Part shown: one piece after another, positions 1-9,340 of the stretch
How the letters are laid out: each line of letters starts with the position of its first letter
Position numbering within the stretch: position 1 is the stretch's first letter
Assembly (NCBI GenBank): GCA_041228285.1
Contig: CP166133.1
Span: 434,001-498,000 of the forward strand
DNA: 64,000 nt
Reading direction: 5' to 3'
DNA from: Neisseriaceae bacterium CLB008
GTDB taxonomy: Bacteria; Pseudomonadota; Gammaproteobacteria; Burkholderiales; Neisseriaceae
Position numbers and translations under genes: made by a program
Notes under the pieces: model-generated
The model's database searches: none
Told to the model about the DNA's origin: nothing
The model's input: only the letters and a program-made list of their open reading frames with translations

Positions 1-432
1 GTTGGCGTCGCGGTCGGCCTTCATGTGCTTGGCGATGCGCAGATTGGCTTCTTCCCAAGAGATGCGTTTCCAATGGTCGCTGCCGGCTTCGCGTACTTCT
101 GGGTATTTTTGGCGTGATTCACTGTGGATGAAGTCGATCAGGCTGGCGCCTTTAGGGCATAACGAGCCACGGCTAACCGGATGGTCAGGATCGCCTTCAA
201 TGTGGAAGATTTCGGCTTTGGCATTTTTTGCGCCATCGCCCATGCTGTACATCAGCACGCCGCAGCCTACGGAACAGTAGGTACAGTTATTACGGGTTTC
301 GGTGGCGCGCAATAGTTTGTATTGACGCACTTCGGCCCATGCATTGGTTGGCATAAAGCCCATGACCGCCAAGCTTGAGGCACTCATGCCCGCTGCTGAG
401 ATCTTAAAAAACTGCCGCCTAGAGACTTTCAT
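1..432 (-). CDS. fdnG: Formate dehydrogenase (FDH-N type) major subunit, 5' part only
   Basis: This is the first 144 residues of a molybdopterin oxidoreductase that oxidises formate on the periplasmic side and feeds electrons to quinone. A twin-arginine export motif (SRRQFFK, residues 4-10) is followed by a hydrophobic stretch ending near Ala-Trp-Ala at about residue 31. Four cysteines at residues 50, 53, 57 and 92 (CTYC...C...LCPKG) form the usual N-terminal [4Fe-4S] site. The gene runs off the left edge, so the selenocysteine or cysteine of the active site and any beta and gamma subunits cannot be seen. The ATG has an AGGAG ribosome site 7 bases upstream. A strong hairpin lies in the leader. 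Nap- or DMSO-reductase relatives share the cluster motif, but the spacing and signal fit FdnG/FdoG best. Confidence 0.85.
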   Translation of the reverse strand, partial: MKVSRRQFFKISAAGMSASSLAVMGFMPTNAWAEVRQYKLLRATETRNNCTYCSVGCGVLMYSMGDGAKNAKAEIFHIEGDPDHPVSRGSLCPKGASLIDFIHSESRQKYPEVREAGSDHWKRISWEEANLRIAKHMKADRDAN

Positions 433-794
433 TAGCGCTCCTGAAAGCCATAGCCTCAAAACAATTAGGCACAACGGTGTGCCTAATTGTTTGTAGAAGT
501 ATGGTAGTGGTTATTATGTTTGTTATGGCTAAAGTCGGCTTAACTTTTAAGATAAGCGCTCAACATTTAGCCTGTTAATGACGCTATTTTGCCATAATCA
601 TTGCAGCAGGCCAAATTTTTTTACTTTCAGATGGCTGTTTTATCAGAAAAATTTAGTTAAATATGGTTAAATTTTGTTTGTTTCTGAAATGTAAGGAACT
701 TATAAAACAAGCACATAAGCCGCCGAGGAATAAACCACAGTCATTAATTAAGCTAAATTTGATGGACATCATGTCGCAAAATGAAAAGATGAGG
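433..794. other. Intergenic region between the LysR gene and fdnG
   Basis: No believable coding region was found. The stretch is AT-rich and should hold the promoter of the formate dehydrogenase operon, which reads leftwards. The only clear structure is a perfect inverted repeat close to fdnG, listed separately. I saw no convincing FNR or NarL box and no terminator for the LysR gene other than that hairpin. Confidence 0.5.
459..492 (-). promoter_or_regulatory. 15-bp perfect stem-loop in the fdnG leader
   Basis: Two perfect 15-base arms (459-473 and 478-492) enclose a 4-base loop. On the minus strand the hairpin is followed by a short TTTT run and then, 26 nt after the stem, by the fdnG ATG. 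It may terminate the upstream LysR transcript. However, the space left before fdnG is too short for a full promoter, so a leader attenuator or an mRNA-stability hairpin is also possible. Confidence 0.6.
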
Positions 795-1730
795 TCAGCC
801 TTTAAAGGCGTCAAGTGGAAACTCTTGTGGCCACAAGGGCTGGCTAAACGCTTCGGTCAGGTAGTCGACCAAAGAGCGCACGCGGCTAGACACCAGCTTG
901 CGTGAGGGGTAAACGGCGTAAATGCCTAGCTCCTTAAAGGTCAGCTGTGGCAAGACCTGAACCAAGCGACCCTCAGCGACATCCGCACCAATTAAAAAAT
1001 CAGGCTGTAGCGTGATGCCGCCGCCCTGAAGGGCGAGCATGCGGCAGGTGTCGCCATTATTGGTGTGTAAAGCTGATTTAAGCGTGAACGAGGCTTTTTC
1101 GCCTGCCTCTTTATAGTACCAAGTTTCTTTATCCGACCAGTTGCTGTAGGAAAGGGTGCGGTGTTGGCTTAAGTCTTGAGGGGTTTGGGGCGTGCCGTGG
1201 GCGGCTAAATACTCGGGGGAGGCACACAGCAAGACCTGCGTGCTGGCCAGTTTGCGGGTGACTAAAGTGGAGTTGGGCAGTTCAGCAATGCGAATGGCCA
1301 AGTCAAAGCCTTCTTCGACTAGGTCGACGATGCGGTCGTTGAGGCTGATGTCTAAGGTGACTTTAGGATAGGCGTCAAGAAAGCCTTGCCATAGCGGCGC
1401 CAAATGTAATACCCCGAAGCTGACCGGTACGTTGACGTAAATCTTACCGCTGAAATTGGTTTGGCCATCGATCAGGGCGCTTTCTGCTTCTTCAATGGCG
1501 GCCAAGATGGTTTTGGCCTGTTCGTAAAATAGGCGGCCATCTTCGGTGGGCGACAGGCGGCGCGTGGTTCGATGCAGTAGCCGCAGGTTTAGCCGCAGCT
1601 CTAAGGCATTTAAGTGGCGCGAAATGGCCTGTTTGGATAGGTTGAGCTTGTCGGCCGCACCGACGAGGCTGCCGCTGTCCATGATGGCGACGAACACGCT
1701 CATCTCTAGGGTTTTATTGGCTTTGAGCAT
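795..1730 (-). CDS. LysR-family transcriptional regulator
   Basis: This is a 311-residue LysR regulator. The N-terminal winged helix-turn-helix spans about residues 1-60 (motif NLSKQAISRHLNALE, then LHRTTRRLSPTEDG). A periplasmic-binding-protein-like effector domain fills the rest. The start at 1730 (MLKANKTLEM) gives normal family length; a TTG-initiated extension to 1802 would add 24 non-conserved residues. The gene is divergent from the DODA dioxygenase and DoxX genes, a common arrangement in which the regulator controls the divergent operon. The 123-bp intergenic region would hold the shared operator. The inducer cannot be read from sequence; the subfamily resembles the large YafC/DsdC-like group. 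Confidence 0.88.
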   Translation of the reverse strand: MLKANKTLEMSVFVAIMDSGSLVGAADKLNLSKQAISRHLNALELRLNLRLLHRTTRRLSPTEDGRLFYEQAKTILAAIEEAESALIDGQTNFSGKIYVNVPVSFGVLHLAPLWQGFLDAYPKVTLDISLNDRIVDLVEEGFDLAIRIAELPNSTLVTRKLASTQVLLCASPEYLAAHGTPQTPQDLSQHRTLSYSNWSDKETWYYKEAGEKASFTLKSALHTNNGDTCRMLALQGGGITLQPDFLIGADVAEGRLVQVLPQLTFKELGIYAVYPSRKLVSSRVRSLVDYLTEAFSQPLWPQEFPLDAFKG

Positions 1731-1853
1731 AGGATTGCTTTCTATTGTTCCATTTTTTGGAATAATTAAACCTATTTTGTCTGGTTTATCATCAAAACAC
1801 AAGCCTATAAGATGGCGTTGTTATTTAATTGAAACAGAAATAAGGGGATGGTC

Positions 1854-2675
1854 ATGAAGCAATTGCCCGTGCTGTTTGTGTCCCATGGTTCGCCCATGAT
1901 GGCGATTGAGCCTGGCGTGGTCGGGCCTAAACTACAGGATTTAGGCCAGAAGCTGCTGGCCAGACACACCATTAAGGCTGTGTTGGTGGTGTCGGCCCAT
2001 TGGCAGACTGAATCTTCAGTTGGGATCACTGCTCAAGCGCAGCCCGGCGTGATTCATGATTTTTATGGGTTTCCGCCAGCGCTCTATGAATTGGACTACG
2101 ATACCGCAGGCGCTCCAGACTGGGCGATGACGCTACACGGGCTCTTGGCCGCAGCAGGTGTGCCGGCTCAGCTGAGTCAGGATAGGGGCTTGGATCATGG
2201 CGCTTGGGTGCCGCTGCGCTATTTGTTTCCTGAAGCGGATCAAGCGGTGGTGCAGATGGCTTTGCCTCATCCGCTCAGTGGACAACAGGCCTATGACTTG
2301 GGGCGCTTACTACAGCCCTTGCGCGACCAAGGCGTGTTGATCGTGGGCTCGGGCAGCTTGACGCATAATTTGCGCGATTTAGGCCGCAGCGCTCTGGCGG
2401 CGCCCTACGTCATTGAATTTACTCAGTGGATAAAGGAAAAATTGGCCTCGAAAGATGTGGCCAGCATAGTGGATTATCGGGTTTTAGCGCCGCATGCCGT
2501 GCGGGCTCACCCAAGCGAAGAACATTTTCTGCCTTTACTGGTGGCCTTAGGCGCCAGCGTGGGCAGTGATGCAGTGGCAGTGATGGAAGGCGGGATTGAA
2601 TATGAAGCTTTGTCTATGGACGGTTTTGTATTCAGCGCCGAGGCTGACGCTTATTTAAACTCAGTAGCTCAATAA
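1854..2675 (+). CDS. ygiD: DODA-type (LigB-fold) extradiol ring-cleaving dioxygenase
   Basis: This 273-residue protein belongs to the class III extradiol dioxygenase family (4,5-DOPA extradiol dioxygenase, YgiD type), which cleaves catechol-type rings with a single divalent metal. Metal-ligand histidines fit SHGSP (residue 11), VVSAHWQTE (about residue 46) and SGSLTHNL (about residue 172). The ATG at 1854 is preferred over the in-frame ATG at 1848 because AAGGGG then sits 6 bases upstream instead of touching the start. It lies 17 bp ahead of the doxX gene and divergent from a LysR gene, so the three form one regulated unit. The physiological substrate is not known. Confidence 0.85.
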   Translation: MKQLPVLFVSHGSPMMAIEPGVVGPKLQDLGQKLLARHTIKAVLVVSAHWQTESSVGITAQAQPGVIHDFYGFPPALYELDYDTAGAPDWAMTLHGLLAAAGVPAQLSQDRGLDHGAWVPLRYLFPEADQAVVQMALPHPLSGQQAYDLGRLLQPLRDQGVLIVGSGSLTHNLRDLGRSALAAPYVIEFTQWIKEKLASKDVASIVDYRVLAPHAVRAHPSEEHFLPLLVALGASVGSDAVAVMEGGIEYEALSMDGFVFSAEADAYLNSVAQ

Positions 2676-2692
2676 ATAAAGAAGGATTAAGT

Positions 2693-3097
2693 ATGGATGA
2701 TCGCACACAGATCGGTTTGGCCGCATTATTATTACGCGTGGCTTTAGGGGTGATGTTTTTGGCCCATGGTTTAACCAAGTGGTTGGTGTTTACCCCAGCC
2801 GGTACGGTGGAGTTTTTTGGCTCTTTAGGCTATCCAGCTATTTTGGCCTACGCCATCATGGTGTTTGAAGTGGCCGCTGGTGTCTTGCTTCTGTTAGGCC
2901 TGTTTACCCGTTGGGTCAGCGCCTTGGGCGTGGTGGTGCTGTTTGGCGCCGCAACGGTACACTTTCCTGCGGGCTGGCCTTTTGGTAACGAAGGCGGTGG
3001 TTGGGAATACCCTATTTTCATGGTGTTCACGTCTGCGGCTTTGGCCTTATTAGGCGGCGGTCGATTTGCTTTGACGGCTGCGAAGAAAAGCCAGTAA
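2693..3097 (+). CDS. DoxX family membrane protein
   Basis: This is a 134-residue, four-helix inner-membrane protein of the DoxX/DUF417-like family. The N-terminal LLRVALGVMFLAHGLTK motif, a helix around FEVAAGVLLLLGLFTRW and a final hydrophobic helix are typical. Family members are linked to thiosulfate:quinone oxidoreductase subunits, redox stress complexes and quinone-related functions, but this copy has no such partner nearby. It follows the DODA dioxygenase by 17 bp with an AAGAAGGA ribosome site and ends just before a strong terminator, so the dioxygenase and doxX are probably one transcript. I infer a role in the same quinone or catechol detoxification unit. Confidence 0.85.
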   Translation: MDDRTQIGLAALLLRVALGVMFLAHGLTKWLVFTPAGTVEFFGSLGYPAILAYAIMVFEVAAGVLLLLGLFTRWVSALGVVVLFGAATVHFPAGWPFGNEGGGWEYPIFMVFTSAALALLGGGRFALTAAKKSQ

Positions 3098-3118
3098 CGT
3101 CAGCGTGTGACCCTGCAG

Positions 3119-3150
3119 CGCCCCGCTCAATGAGCGGGGCGTTGTTTTTT
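3119..3150 (+). terminator. Rho-independent terminator after doxX
   Basis: A 10-bp perfect GC-rich stem (CGCCCCGCTC / GAGCGGGGCG) with a 3-base loop is followed by GTTGTTTTTT. Confidence 0.92.
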
Positions 3151-3159
3151 GTGTCAGCA

Positions 3160-4347
3160 TTAGCGAGGACCAGGCTTAAATCCATGGCTGCGGGCAATCC
3201 AGACGATGCTTAAGGATACCAGTGCTAATACCAGTAGCGGCCAAGGGAATTGAATCACGGGTATGATGCCCAGAAGCAGGCCACCGACCAAGCTGCCGCA
3301 GGCAACGGCTAGGTTCCAAGTGGTCACGACAATCGATTGGGCCGTATCCACCGCTTCATGAGCAGCATCGGCGCTGGCGGTGATCAAGAGTGTGGCGGAG
3401 CCGCCAAAGCTGAGCCCCCAAAGGCCAACGGCCACAAACACTACGCCGGGGTGATGGCTCCAAATACCCATTAGTGTGGCCGTAAAGGTAAATAAGATCA
3501 GGCTGAATAGGGTCAGCGAGCGCAACAGGCGGTCGACCCAAAATCCCACCAAAATGATGCTTGCCAGAGCCATTGAGCCAAACACCAACAGCACCGTATC
3601 AACCCGCTCAGCTAGGCCAGAATGGACTAAGAAGGGGGAGATATAGGTATAGAGCAGGTTATGAGCCACGATCCAAATAAAAATCACCGCCAAAATCGAC
3701 CTCATGCCAGGCAAGGTAAAGACCTGACGCAGGTTTAGGCGCTGCGTATTGGGCTCGCTAGCAAGGCCGGGAACGCCGCGCCATACCCAGGTCATCAATA
3801 CGGCGCCAAGTAGGGAGATTAAGAAGAAAATGGTACGCCAGCCTAGCACAGAGCCCAGCCAGGTCCCAAGTGGCAGGCCAATGGAAAAAGCAACGGGGGT
3901 GCCGAACATGGCAATGGCCAGCGCTTTACCCTGTAGCGTAGGATGGACTAAGCGGCGCGCATAGCCTGCCAGTAAGCCCCAGCATAGGCCGGCGGATATG
4001 CCAGCAAGCAAACGAGCCGCCAGAATGATGCCATAGTGATGAGACACGGCGGTGATGGTGTTGAACACCAAAAAGCCAGCAATCGCCAACATCAATACTG
4101 TTTTTCGATTCCAGCTTCGGGTCAGGGCGATCAGAGGAATGACTGAGACTAAGGCACCAAAGGCAAATAAGGTAATCATTTGGCCGGCGTAAGCTTCAGA
4201 AATCGCTAAGTCTTGGCTGATCTGTGGCAATAGCCCGGCAGGTAGGATTTCGGTCAAAATAGCCGTAAACCCTGTCATGGCGAAGGCTAAAAGAGGTGAA
4301 AGGGGGAAGTGGTCTTGCTTAAGTGGCTGATCGTGAAGGCGTGCCAT
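3160..4347 (-). CDS. MFS drug or sugar efflux transporter (DHA1 / AraJ-like)
   Basis: This is a 395-residue major facilitator with about 12 transmembrane helices. The N-terminal GFTAILTEILPAGLLPQIS segment and the following LARLLAGISAGLCWGLLAGY region are typical of the DHA1 family that includes AraJ, YdhP and sugar efflux (Sot) proteins. It lies directly downstream of a TetR regulator on the same strand, and a near-perfect palindrome sits 13 bp before its start, so it is probably the pump repressed by that regulator. AAAGG precedes the ATG by 8 bases. The substrate cannot be predicted. Confidence 0.87.
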   Translation of the reverse strand: MARLHDQPLKQDHFPLSPLLAFAMTGFTAILTEILPAGLLPQISQDLAISEAYAGQMITLFAFGALVSVIPLIALTRSWNRKTVLMLAIAGFLVFNTITAVSHHYGIILAARLLAGISAGLCWGLLAGYARRLVHPTLQGKALAIAMFGTPVAFSIGLPLGTWLGSVLGWRTIFFLISLLGAVLMTWVWRGVPGLASEPNTQRLNLRQVFTLPGMRSILAVIFIWIVAHNLLYTYISPFLVHSGLAERVDTVLLVFGSMALASIILVGFWVDRLLRSLTLFSLILFTFTATLMGIWSHHPGVVFVAVGLWGLSFGGSATLLITASADAAHEAVDTAQSIVVTTWNLAVACGSLVGGLLLGIIPVIQFPWPLLVLALVSLSIVWIARSHGFKPGPR

Positions 4348-4360
4348 GGTCGACCTTTAT

Positions 4361-4388
4361 ATATTATGTATCGATCGGTATATAATAT
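4361..4388. promoter_or_regulatory. Candidate TetR operator before the MFS gene
   Basis: A 28-bp AT-rich palindrome in which 24 of 28 positions are symmetric (half site ATATTAT, centre ATCGAT-like) lies between the tetR-type gene and the pump, 13 bp upstream of the pump ATG. Its position and symmetry fit a TetR-family operator overlapping the pump promoter. Confidence 0.6.
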
Positions 4389-4448
4389 GGAGGTACTCAT
4401 GCGGCGTCAATAAAACGGCGTTGGGCAGAAGCATTAATGCGCGTGAGT

Positions 4449-5054
4449 TTAAGCAGACGTTTTGAGGGTTTTGAGCAGTTCGCTTATGGCATTGTCAATA
4501 TTGGCGAGGGGCGTACCGTCTTGAGCCATGCTGGAAATACTCAATAAAAATCCGTTGAATAGTGTGGCGAAAGTGGTCACATTGGTTTCGGGTGGGAGTT
4601 GCTTAAGGGTGATCGCACGTTTTAGACAGCGCTCGAAGCCTGCAAAAGTCTCGGCACGCTGCTGCGCTAGTCTGGCTTGGAGATGCTGGTGTTCGGGGGC
4701 GCAGGTGGCCGTGGCCAAAACCACAAAGCAGCCCTTAGGGTGTTGGGTCTGGGTTTGTGCCCGCGCCGACTGGCGTAAAACGTTTTCAATGGCTTGCAGT
4801 GGGGGCACGCTGTCGTCGTATAACAGGGCGCTGGCTTGGCCGTGGGTGGCCATATAGGCTTGAAAGGCTTCTAGGAATAGCTGTTCCTTTGACCCAAAGG
4901 CAGCGTAAAAACTGGGCGAGGAAATGTGCCCCATATGGGCTTTGAGCATGCTTAAAGACGTGGCTTCATAGCCATACTGCCAGAATAAATCCATGGCTTG
5001 GCACAGCGCTTTGTCGCGGTCAAAAGTACGGGGTCGGCCAGCTGGGCGAGCCAT
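4449..5054 (-). CDS. TetR/AcrR-family transcriptional repressor
   Basis: This is a 201-residue TetR-type regulator. The DNA-binding region covers residues 1-55 (RPRTFDRDKALCQAMDLFWQ, then the turn region ending SFYAAFGSKEQLF), and the rest is an all-helical ligand domain. It resembles the YxaF/LmrA-like group (TetR_C_16 style: ALxxFWQYGYEATSLSML). It is encoded upstream of and in line with the MFS pump, separated by 101 bp that carry the candidate operator. An AAAGGAG ribosome site precedes the ATG and a consensus-like promoter lies at 5097-5125. A repressor of the adjacent pump is the simplest reading. Confidence 0.88.
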   Translation of the reverse strand: MARPAGRPRTFDRDKALCQAMDLFWQYGYEATSLSMLKAHMGHISSPSFYAAFGSKEQLFLEAFQAYMATHGQASALLYDDSVPPLQAIENVLRQSARAQTQTQHPKGCFVVLATATCAPEHQHLQARLAQQRAETFAGFERCLKRAITLKQLPPETNVTTFATLFNGFLLSISSMAQDGTPLANIDNAISELLKTLKTSA

Positions 5055-5096
5055 GGTTGCGCTCCTTTGTTAAATACATCTTACAAGTATGGCTGC

Positions 5097-5125
5097 ATCT
5101 TAGAAGGATGGGCTAAGCTTGTCAA
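5097..5125 (-). promoter_or_regulatory. Sigma-70 promoter for the tetR-type gene
   Basis: On the minus strand a perfect -35 TTGACA (5125-5120) is separated by exactly 17 bases from TAAGAT (5102-5097). The site lies 43 bp upstream of the tetR-type start codon. Confidence 0.65.
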
Positions 5126-5167
5126 AGCACTTAACCCTTTTGAGAGTGGGTTTATTATATCAGACGC

Positions 5168-5199
5168 AAAAAAAACGGGCCCCATGATTAGGGCCCGTT
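5168..5199 (-). terminator. Rho-independent terminator after the DUF3683 oxidoreductase
   Basis: A 9-bp perfect stem (AACGGGCCC / GGGCCCGTT) with an 8-base loop is followed on the minus strand by a run of T, 18 bp after the stop codon. Confidence 0.9.
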
Positions 5200-5216
5200 G
5201 TTGACGTTGGTCACGC

Positions 5217-8200
5217 TTACAGCAGGACGCGCTCAATGCCACCGTTATTGGCGATTTCCACAAATTCAGGCATCCATTTGTCGCCTAAGGTGTGTTTGGC
5301 CATTTCGATCACGATGTAGTCGGCTTCGATCGGCGTGTCTTGCTCATAGCGGCTGAGGCCTTGTAGACAGGCAGGGCAAGAGGTCAAGATTTTCACCGGG
5401 TCCTTATTGGGTAGGGCGGCGATGTTCTTCTCGATTTCTTCTTGCTTACGGAAGCGTACCTGAGTCGCAATGTCGGGGCGGTTCACCGCAAACGTGCCCG
5501 ACTCACCACAGCAGCGATCGGTTAAGGGCACGTCTTGCCCCATCAACGCCGTCACCGTTTTGGTCGGCTGCTGCTGCTTCATCGGCGTGTGGCAAGGATC
5601 ATGGTAAAGATATTGCTGACCCGCCACACCTTGCAGCTTAATGTCTTTTTCCAACAGGAATTCATGGATGTCGACGATGCGGCAGCCAGGGAAAATCTCG
5701 TCAAAGTGATATTTTTCCAGCTGGTCGTAGCAGGTGCCACAGCTGACCACCACGGTTTTGATGTCCAAATAGTTCAGCGTGTTGGCGACGCGGTGGAACA
5801 ATACCCGGTTCTCGGTGGTGATGGCTTCGCCCTTGTCGCGCTGACCGCCCGAGGTTTGGGGATAGCCGCAGCATAAATAGCCCGGTGGCAACACGGTTTG
5901 TACGCCAGCGTGGTAAAGCATGGCTTGAGTGGCTAAGCCCACCTGGCTGAACAGTCGTTCTGAGCCGCAACCTGGGAAGTAGAATACCGCTTCGGCGTCT
6001 TCGGCTAGGGCAGGGTTACGGATGATGGGAATGGTTTTATCATCCTCAATGCTCAACAGCGCCCGTGCCGTACGGATTGGCACGTCACGCGGCAGTGGCC
6101 GGTTGATGAAGTGAACGATCTGTTCTTTCAGCGTCGGCTGCCCCAGCGTGGCTGGAGGGTTGGCTTTTTGCTGCTTGATCAAGCCTAAGCGTTTGCCCAT
6201 GCCGTTGGCGAAGCGCTGTGAGGTAAAGCCCAGCTTAATCACCGTGCTGCGCAGTGCCTTGATGCTGGCGGGGTCGGTGGCGTTCAAGAAGGCCATGCCC
6301 ATGGCCACGGCAGGGCGGAATTTTTTCTGGCCCGACTGGCGCAAGAAGTTACGCACGGCCACGGTCACGTCGCCAAAGTCGATGTTGACTGGGCACGGTT
6401 TTTCACAGCGGTGGCAAACGGTACAGTGGTCGGCCACGTCGTTGAGCTCGTCAAAGTGTTTTAAAGACAGGCCGCGACGGGTTTGTTCTTCGTATAAGAA
6501 GGCTTCGGTTAACAGGCCGACGCTGAGAATCTTGTTGCGCGGGCTGTATAACAGATTGGCGCGCGGTACGTGGGTGCTGCACACAGGTTTACACTTGCCG
6601 CAGCGCAGACAGTCTTTCACCATGCTGGAAATGCTGCCGAGGCTGGATTTTTCCAGAATCAAAGATTCAGTACCCAATAGCTCAAACGAAGGCGTGTAGG
6701 CACGGCGTAAATCGCCCTGAGGCATGAGCTTGCCGCGGTTAAAGTGGCCTTTCGGGTCGACGCGCTGCTTGTAGTCCCAAAACGGCTGCATTTCTTCGTC
6801 GCTTAAAAACTCTAGCTTGGTGATGCCGATGCCGTGTTCGCCTGAAATCACGCCATTGAGGCTTTTAGCCAGCTTCATGATGCGCTCAACCGCTTTGTGG
6901 GCAGTTTGCAGCATGTCGTAGTCGTCAGAGTTCACCGGCAAGTTGGTGTGGACGTTGCCGTCGCCAGCGTGCATATGCAAGGCCACAAAAACGCGGCCGC
7001 GCACCACTTTAACGTGGATTTTTTCCAGCGCCTTGATGATGGGTTCGTCGGTTTTGCCGCTGAAAATTTCGGCCAGCTGGCGAATCAAGTCTTTCTTTAC
7101 CGACACGCGTAGCCTAAAGTCGCGCATGGCGATGAAGCAGCTGTCGCTGCCTGCCGGCTCATCGTCTTCTAGACGGGTTTCGGGGTAGCGTGCTAGGTAT
7201 TCAGTCACCGGCGTGTCTAGATTGTTTAATAACCACGTCCAACGCTCGTGTACGTGATTGACGGTGTTGATGGCGATTTCTGCGCGGTTGCCGAGCAAGT
7301 CTTTGCTGGAAAGGTCGGTGCCCAGCTTGTTAACCGGCAGTTTGCTTTGCAAAAACGGCAAAATGGCTTCGCACAGCGCCAATTTGTTTTGAATCGACAG
7401 CTCGATGTTGATGCGTTCAATGCCGTCTGAGTAGTCGCCTAAGCGCGGTAGGGGAATCACCACGTCTTCGTTGATCTTAAAGGCGTTGGTGTGTTTTGCA
7501 ATTGCTGCCGTGCGCGAGCGGTCCAGCCAGAACGTTTTACGGGCTTCGGGGCTGACCGCGATGAAGCCTTCGCCTTGACGTGCTTGAGCCAGGCCGACGA
7601 TTTCGGTGGCGATTTGGTCTAGCGCTGCTTCGTCATCCGATACGATGTCGGCCAGCAACACCATTTTGGGGCGGCCTTTGCCTGCCGCTTTAGTCGCGTA
7701 GCCTACGGCGCGTACATAGCGCCAGTCTAGATGCTCAAGGCCAGCCATTTCCACCGCTGGGTGGTTATGGATGTGGTCACGAATTTCCACAATCGCTGGC
7801 GTGGCGTTGGCCACGGTGCCAAAGAACTCCAAACATACGGTGCGGGTGTGCTTGGCCATGCGATGCAAAATAAAGGCGGCGCTGGTGATGATGCCGTCGG
7901 TGCCTTCTTTTTGTACCCCTGGTAGGCCAGACAGGAATTTATCGGTTACGTCTTTGCCTAGGCCGACCTTGCGAAATGAGGCACCGGGAATATCTAACAC
8001 TTCGGTGTGTTTGATGGTTTCGCCATCGTCTTCAAGGGTGTGGACGTTGAACGTGGCCACGTCGACTTCGTGAATTTTGCCAAAGCAATGGTTAACCCGT
8101 TCAATCAACTGCCATTCGCCCTGTGGATTAACCATCTTCCAGTAGGCCAGATTGTCTAGGGCCGTGCCCCACAGCACGGCTTTTTTACCGCCGGCGTTCA

Positions 8201-9035
8201 TGGCCACGTTGCCGCCGACGCATGAGGCATCGGCGCTGGTAGGGTCTACCGCAAATACGAGACCAGCTAGGTGGGCGGTTTCTTCAACGCGGCGCGTCAC
8301 CACGCCTGCGCCGCAGTGGATGATGGGGCGATCGCCCTCTAAGCCTGGCAGCTTCTTGAAGGTCACGCCGTGATGGCGGTCTAGTTTTTCCGTGTTGATG
8401 ACGGCGCTCATCGCGTCTAGCGGTACGGCGCCGCCGGTGTAACCAGTGCCGCCGCCCCTAGGGATGATGGTCAGCTCTAATTCGATTAAGGCGCGTACCA
8501 AGGGCGCCACTTCTGCCTCGGTGTCGGGCGTCAACACCACAAACGGGTATTCAACGCGCCAGTCGGTGGCGTCGGTTACGTGGCTGACGCGGGCCAGACC
8601 GTCGAATTGGATATTGTGTTTTTTGGTGATTTTGCTGAGAGACTTGCTGATGGCTTGACGTTTTTTACGGGTTTCTTCGAAGCTGGCGTCAAAGAGGTTA
8701 ACGGCTTTGCTGACTTCCATGATCATTTTGGCGACTTGGTCGTTGTCGTCACGCCGTTTTTGAATTTCGCTGATTCGATGACGCATTTCGCGAACCAAGG
8801 CGGTTTGCCGATCGGTGTGGGCCAATAAGTCATCGACTAGGTAAGGGTTGCGTTCTACCGCCCATATGTCGCCCAAGACTTCAAACAACATCCGTGCCGA
8901 ACGGCCGGTTTTTCGCTGTGCGCGTAAAGCTTGTAAAATATCCCAAATGGGCTCGCCCAACAGGCGGATCACAATTTCTCGGTCTGAAAATGACGTATAG
9001 TTATACGGTATTTCACGAATACGGGCAGTGGTCAT
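5217..9035 (-). CDS. DUF3683 FAD/iron-sulfur oxidoreductase (D-lactate/glycolate dehydrogenase type)
   Basis: This is a 1,272-residue multidomain enzyme. An N-terminal DUF3683 domain spans about 1-150. A PCMH-type FAD-binding domain follows at about 165-340 ([16 protein letters not shown]). The FAD-linked oxidase C-terminal domain extends to about 770 ([23 protein letters not shown]). Two 4Fe-4S motifs lie near residues 808 ([11 protein letters not shown]) and 870 ([12 protein letters not shown]). Two cysteine-rich CCG domains follow (CCGYP near 1053, CCGESGTF near 1174). The layout fuses in one chain what GlcD/GlcF or Dld-type dehydrogenases split between subunits. It probably oxidises a 2-hydroxyacid and passes electrons to quinone at the membrane; the substrate is not certain. 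It stands alone, with its own terminator. Confidence 0.88.
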   Translation of the reverse strand: MTTARIREIPYNYTSFSDREIVIRLLGEPIWDILQALRAQRKTGRSARMLFEVLGDIWAVERNPYLVDDLLAHTDRQTALVREMRHRISEIQKRRDDNDQVAKMIMEVSKAVNLFDASFEETRKKRQAISKSLSKITKKHNIQFDGLARVSHVTDATDWRVEYPFVVLTPDTEAEVAPLVRALIELELTIIPRGGGTGYTGGAVPLDAMSAVINTEKLDRHHGVTFKKLPGLEGDRPIIHCGAGVVTRRVEETAHLAGLVFAVDPTSADASCVGGNVAMNAGGKKAVLWGTALDNLAYWKMVNPQGEWQLIERVNHCFGKIHEVDVATFNVHTLEDDGETIKHTEVLDIPGASFRKVGLGKDVTDKFLSGLPGVQKEGTDGIITSAAFILHRMAKHTRTVCLEFFGTVANATPAIVEIRDHIHNHPAVEMAGLEHLDWRYVRAVGYATKAAGKGRPKMVLLADIVSDDEAALDQIATEIVGLAQARQGEGFIAVSPEARKTFWLDRSRTAAIAKHTNAFKINEDVVIPLPRLGDYSDGIERINIELSIQNKLALCEAILPFLQSKLPVNKLGTDLSSKDLLGNRAEIAINTVNHVHERWTWLLNNLDTPVTEYLARYPETRLEDDEPAGSDSCFIAMRDFRLRVSVKKDLIRQLAEIFSGKTDEPIIKALEKIHVKVVRGRVFVALHMHAGDGNVHTNLPVNSDDYDMLQTAHKAVERIMKLAKSLNGVISGEHGIGITKLEFLSDEEMQPFWDYKQRVDPKGHFNRGKLMPQGDLRRAYTPSFELLGTESLILEKSSLGSISSMVKDCLRCGKCKPVCSTHVPRANLLYSPRNKILSVGLLTEAFLYEEQTRRGLSLKHFDELNDVADHCTVCHRCEKPCPVNIDFGDVTVAVRNFLRQSGQKKFRPAVAMGMAFLNATDPASIKALRSTVIKLGFTSQRFANGMGKRLGLIKQQKANPPATLGQPTLKEQIVHFINRPLPRDVPIRTARALLSIEDDKTIPIIRNPALAEDAEAVFYFPGCGSERLFSQVGLATQAMLYHAGVQTVLPPGYLCCGYPQTSGGQRDKGEAITTENRVLFHRVANTLNYLDIKTVVVSCGTCYDQLEKYHFDEIFPGCRIVDIHEFLLEKDIKLQGVAGQQYLYHDPCHTPMKQQQPTKTVTALMGQDVPLTDRCCGESGTFAVNRPDIATQVRFRKQEEIEKNIAALPNKDPVKILTSCPACLQGLSRYEQDTPIEADYIVIEMAKHTLGDKWMPEFVEIANNGGIERVLL

Positions 9036-9204
9036 GACTACTCTCTAAAGATTTGGCAGGGTTTTAATTAGTATGTTAGCCGGCCATTTTACCTGAATGC
9101 GTGGGTTTGGGGAATGGTTCAGTTGATAAGATATTGTATATAATGGTATTAATTCAATGGGCTAAATTAATTAATACGTCAAAAGCATAAGATGTGGAAA
9201 AAGT

Positions 9205-9233
9205 TTGGCGTTTGGCCGAATAAATGGTATATT
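9205..9233 (+). promoter_or_regulatory. Sigma-70 promoter of the 4.5S RNA gene
   Basis: TTGGCG (9205-9210) and TATATT (9228-9233) are spaced by 17 bases and end 12 bp before the predicted 5' end of the SRP RNA. Confidence 0.7.
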
Positions 9234-9245
9234 ACGCCCTTCTAT

Positions 9246-9340
9246 GGCGGGTCTCCCCGCATGGTTTCTTGGGTCAACGGGTCAGGCGCGGAAGCGAGCA
9301 GCCCAACTCAAATAAACCAGTGCCGGGGGTCTGGCTCGCC
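9246..9340 (+). ncRNA. ffs: 4.5S signal recognition particle RNA
   Basis: The hairpin end carries the invariant SRP helix 8 signature (GGTCAGG, then CGGAAG, then GAGCAGCC) at about 9280-9303. The flanking strands pair along the whole length: GGCGGG with CTCGCC at the ends, TGGTTT with AAACCA further in. That gives the long rod typical of the roughly 95-115 nt bacterial small SRP RNA, which binds Ffh and directs membrane proteins to FtsY and SecYEG. It has its own promoter and a strong terminator. The exact 5' and 3' ends are estimates. Confidence 0.9.

Noticed and set aside
663-905. Plus-strand frame of 80 codons between fdnG and the LysR gene
   Set aside because: It runs into the LysR 3' end in antisense, has no ribosome site and a low-complexity, Lys-rich translation.
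7421-7436. Possible Neisseria-type DNA uptake sequence (ATGCCGTCTGA)
   Set aside because: It is a single incomplete match inside a coding region. Reading the window did not reveal the roughly one-per-kb density expected for a real uptake-sequence dialect.
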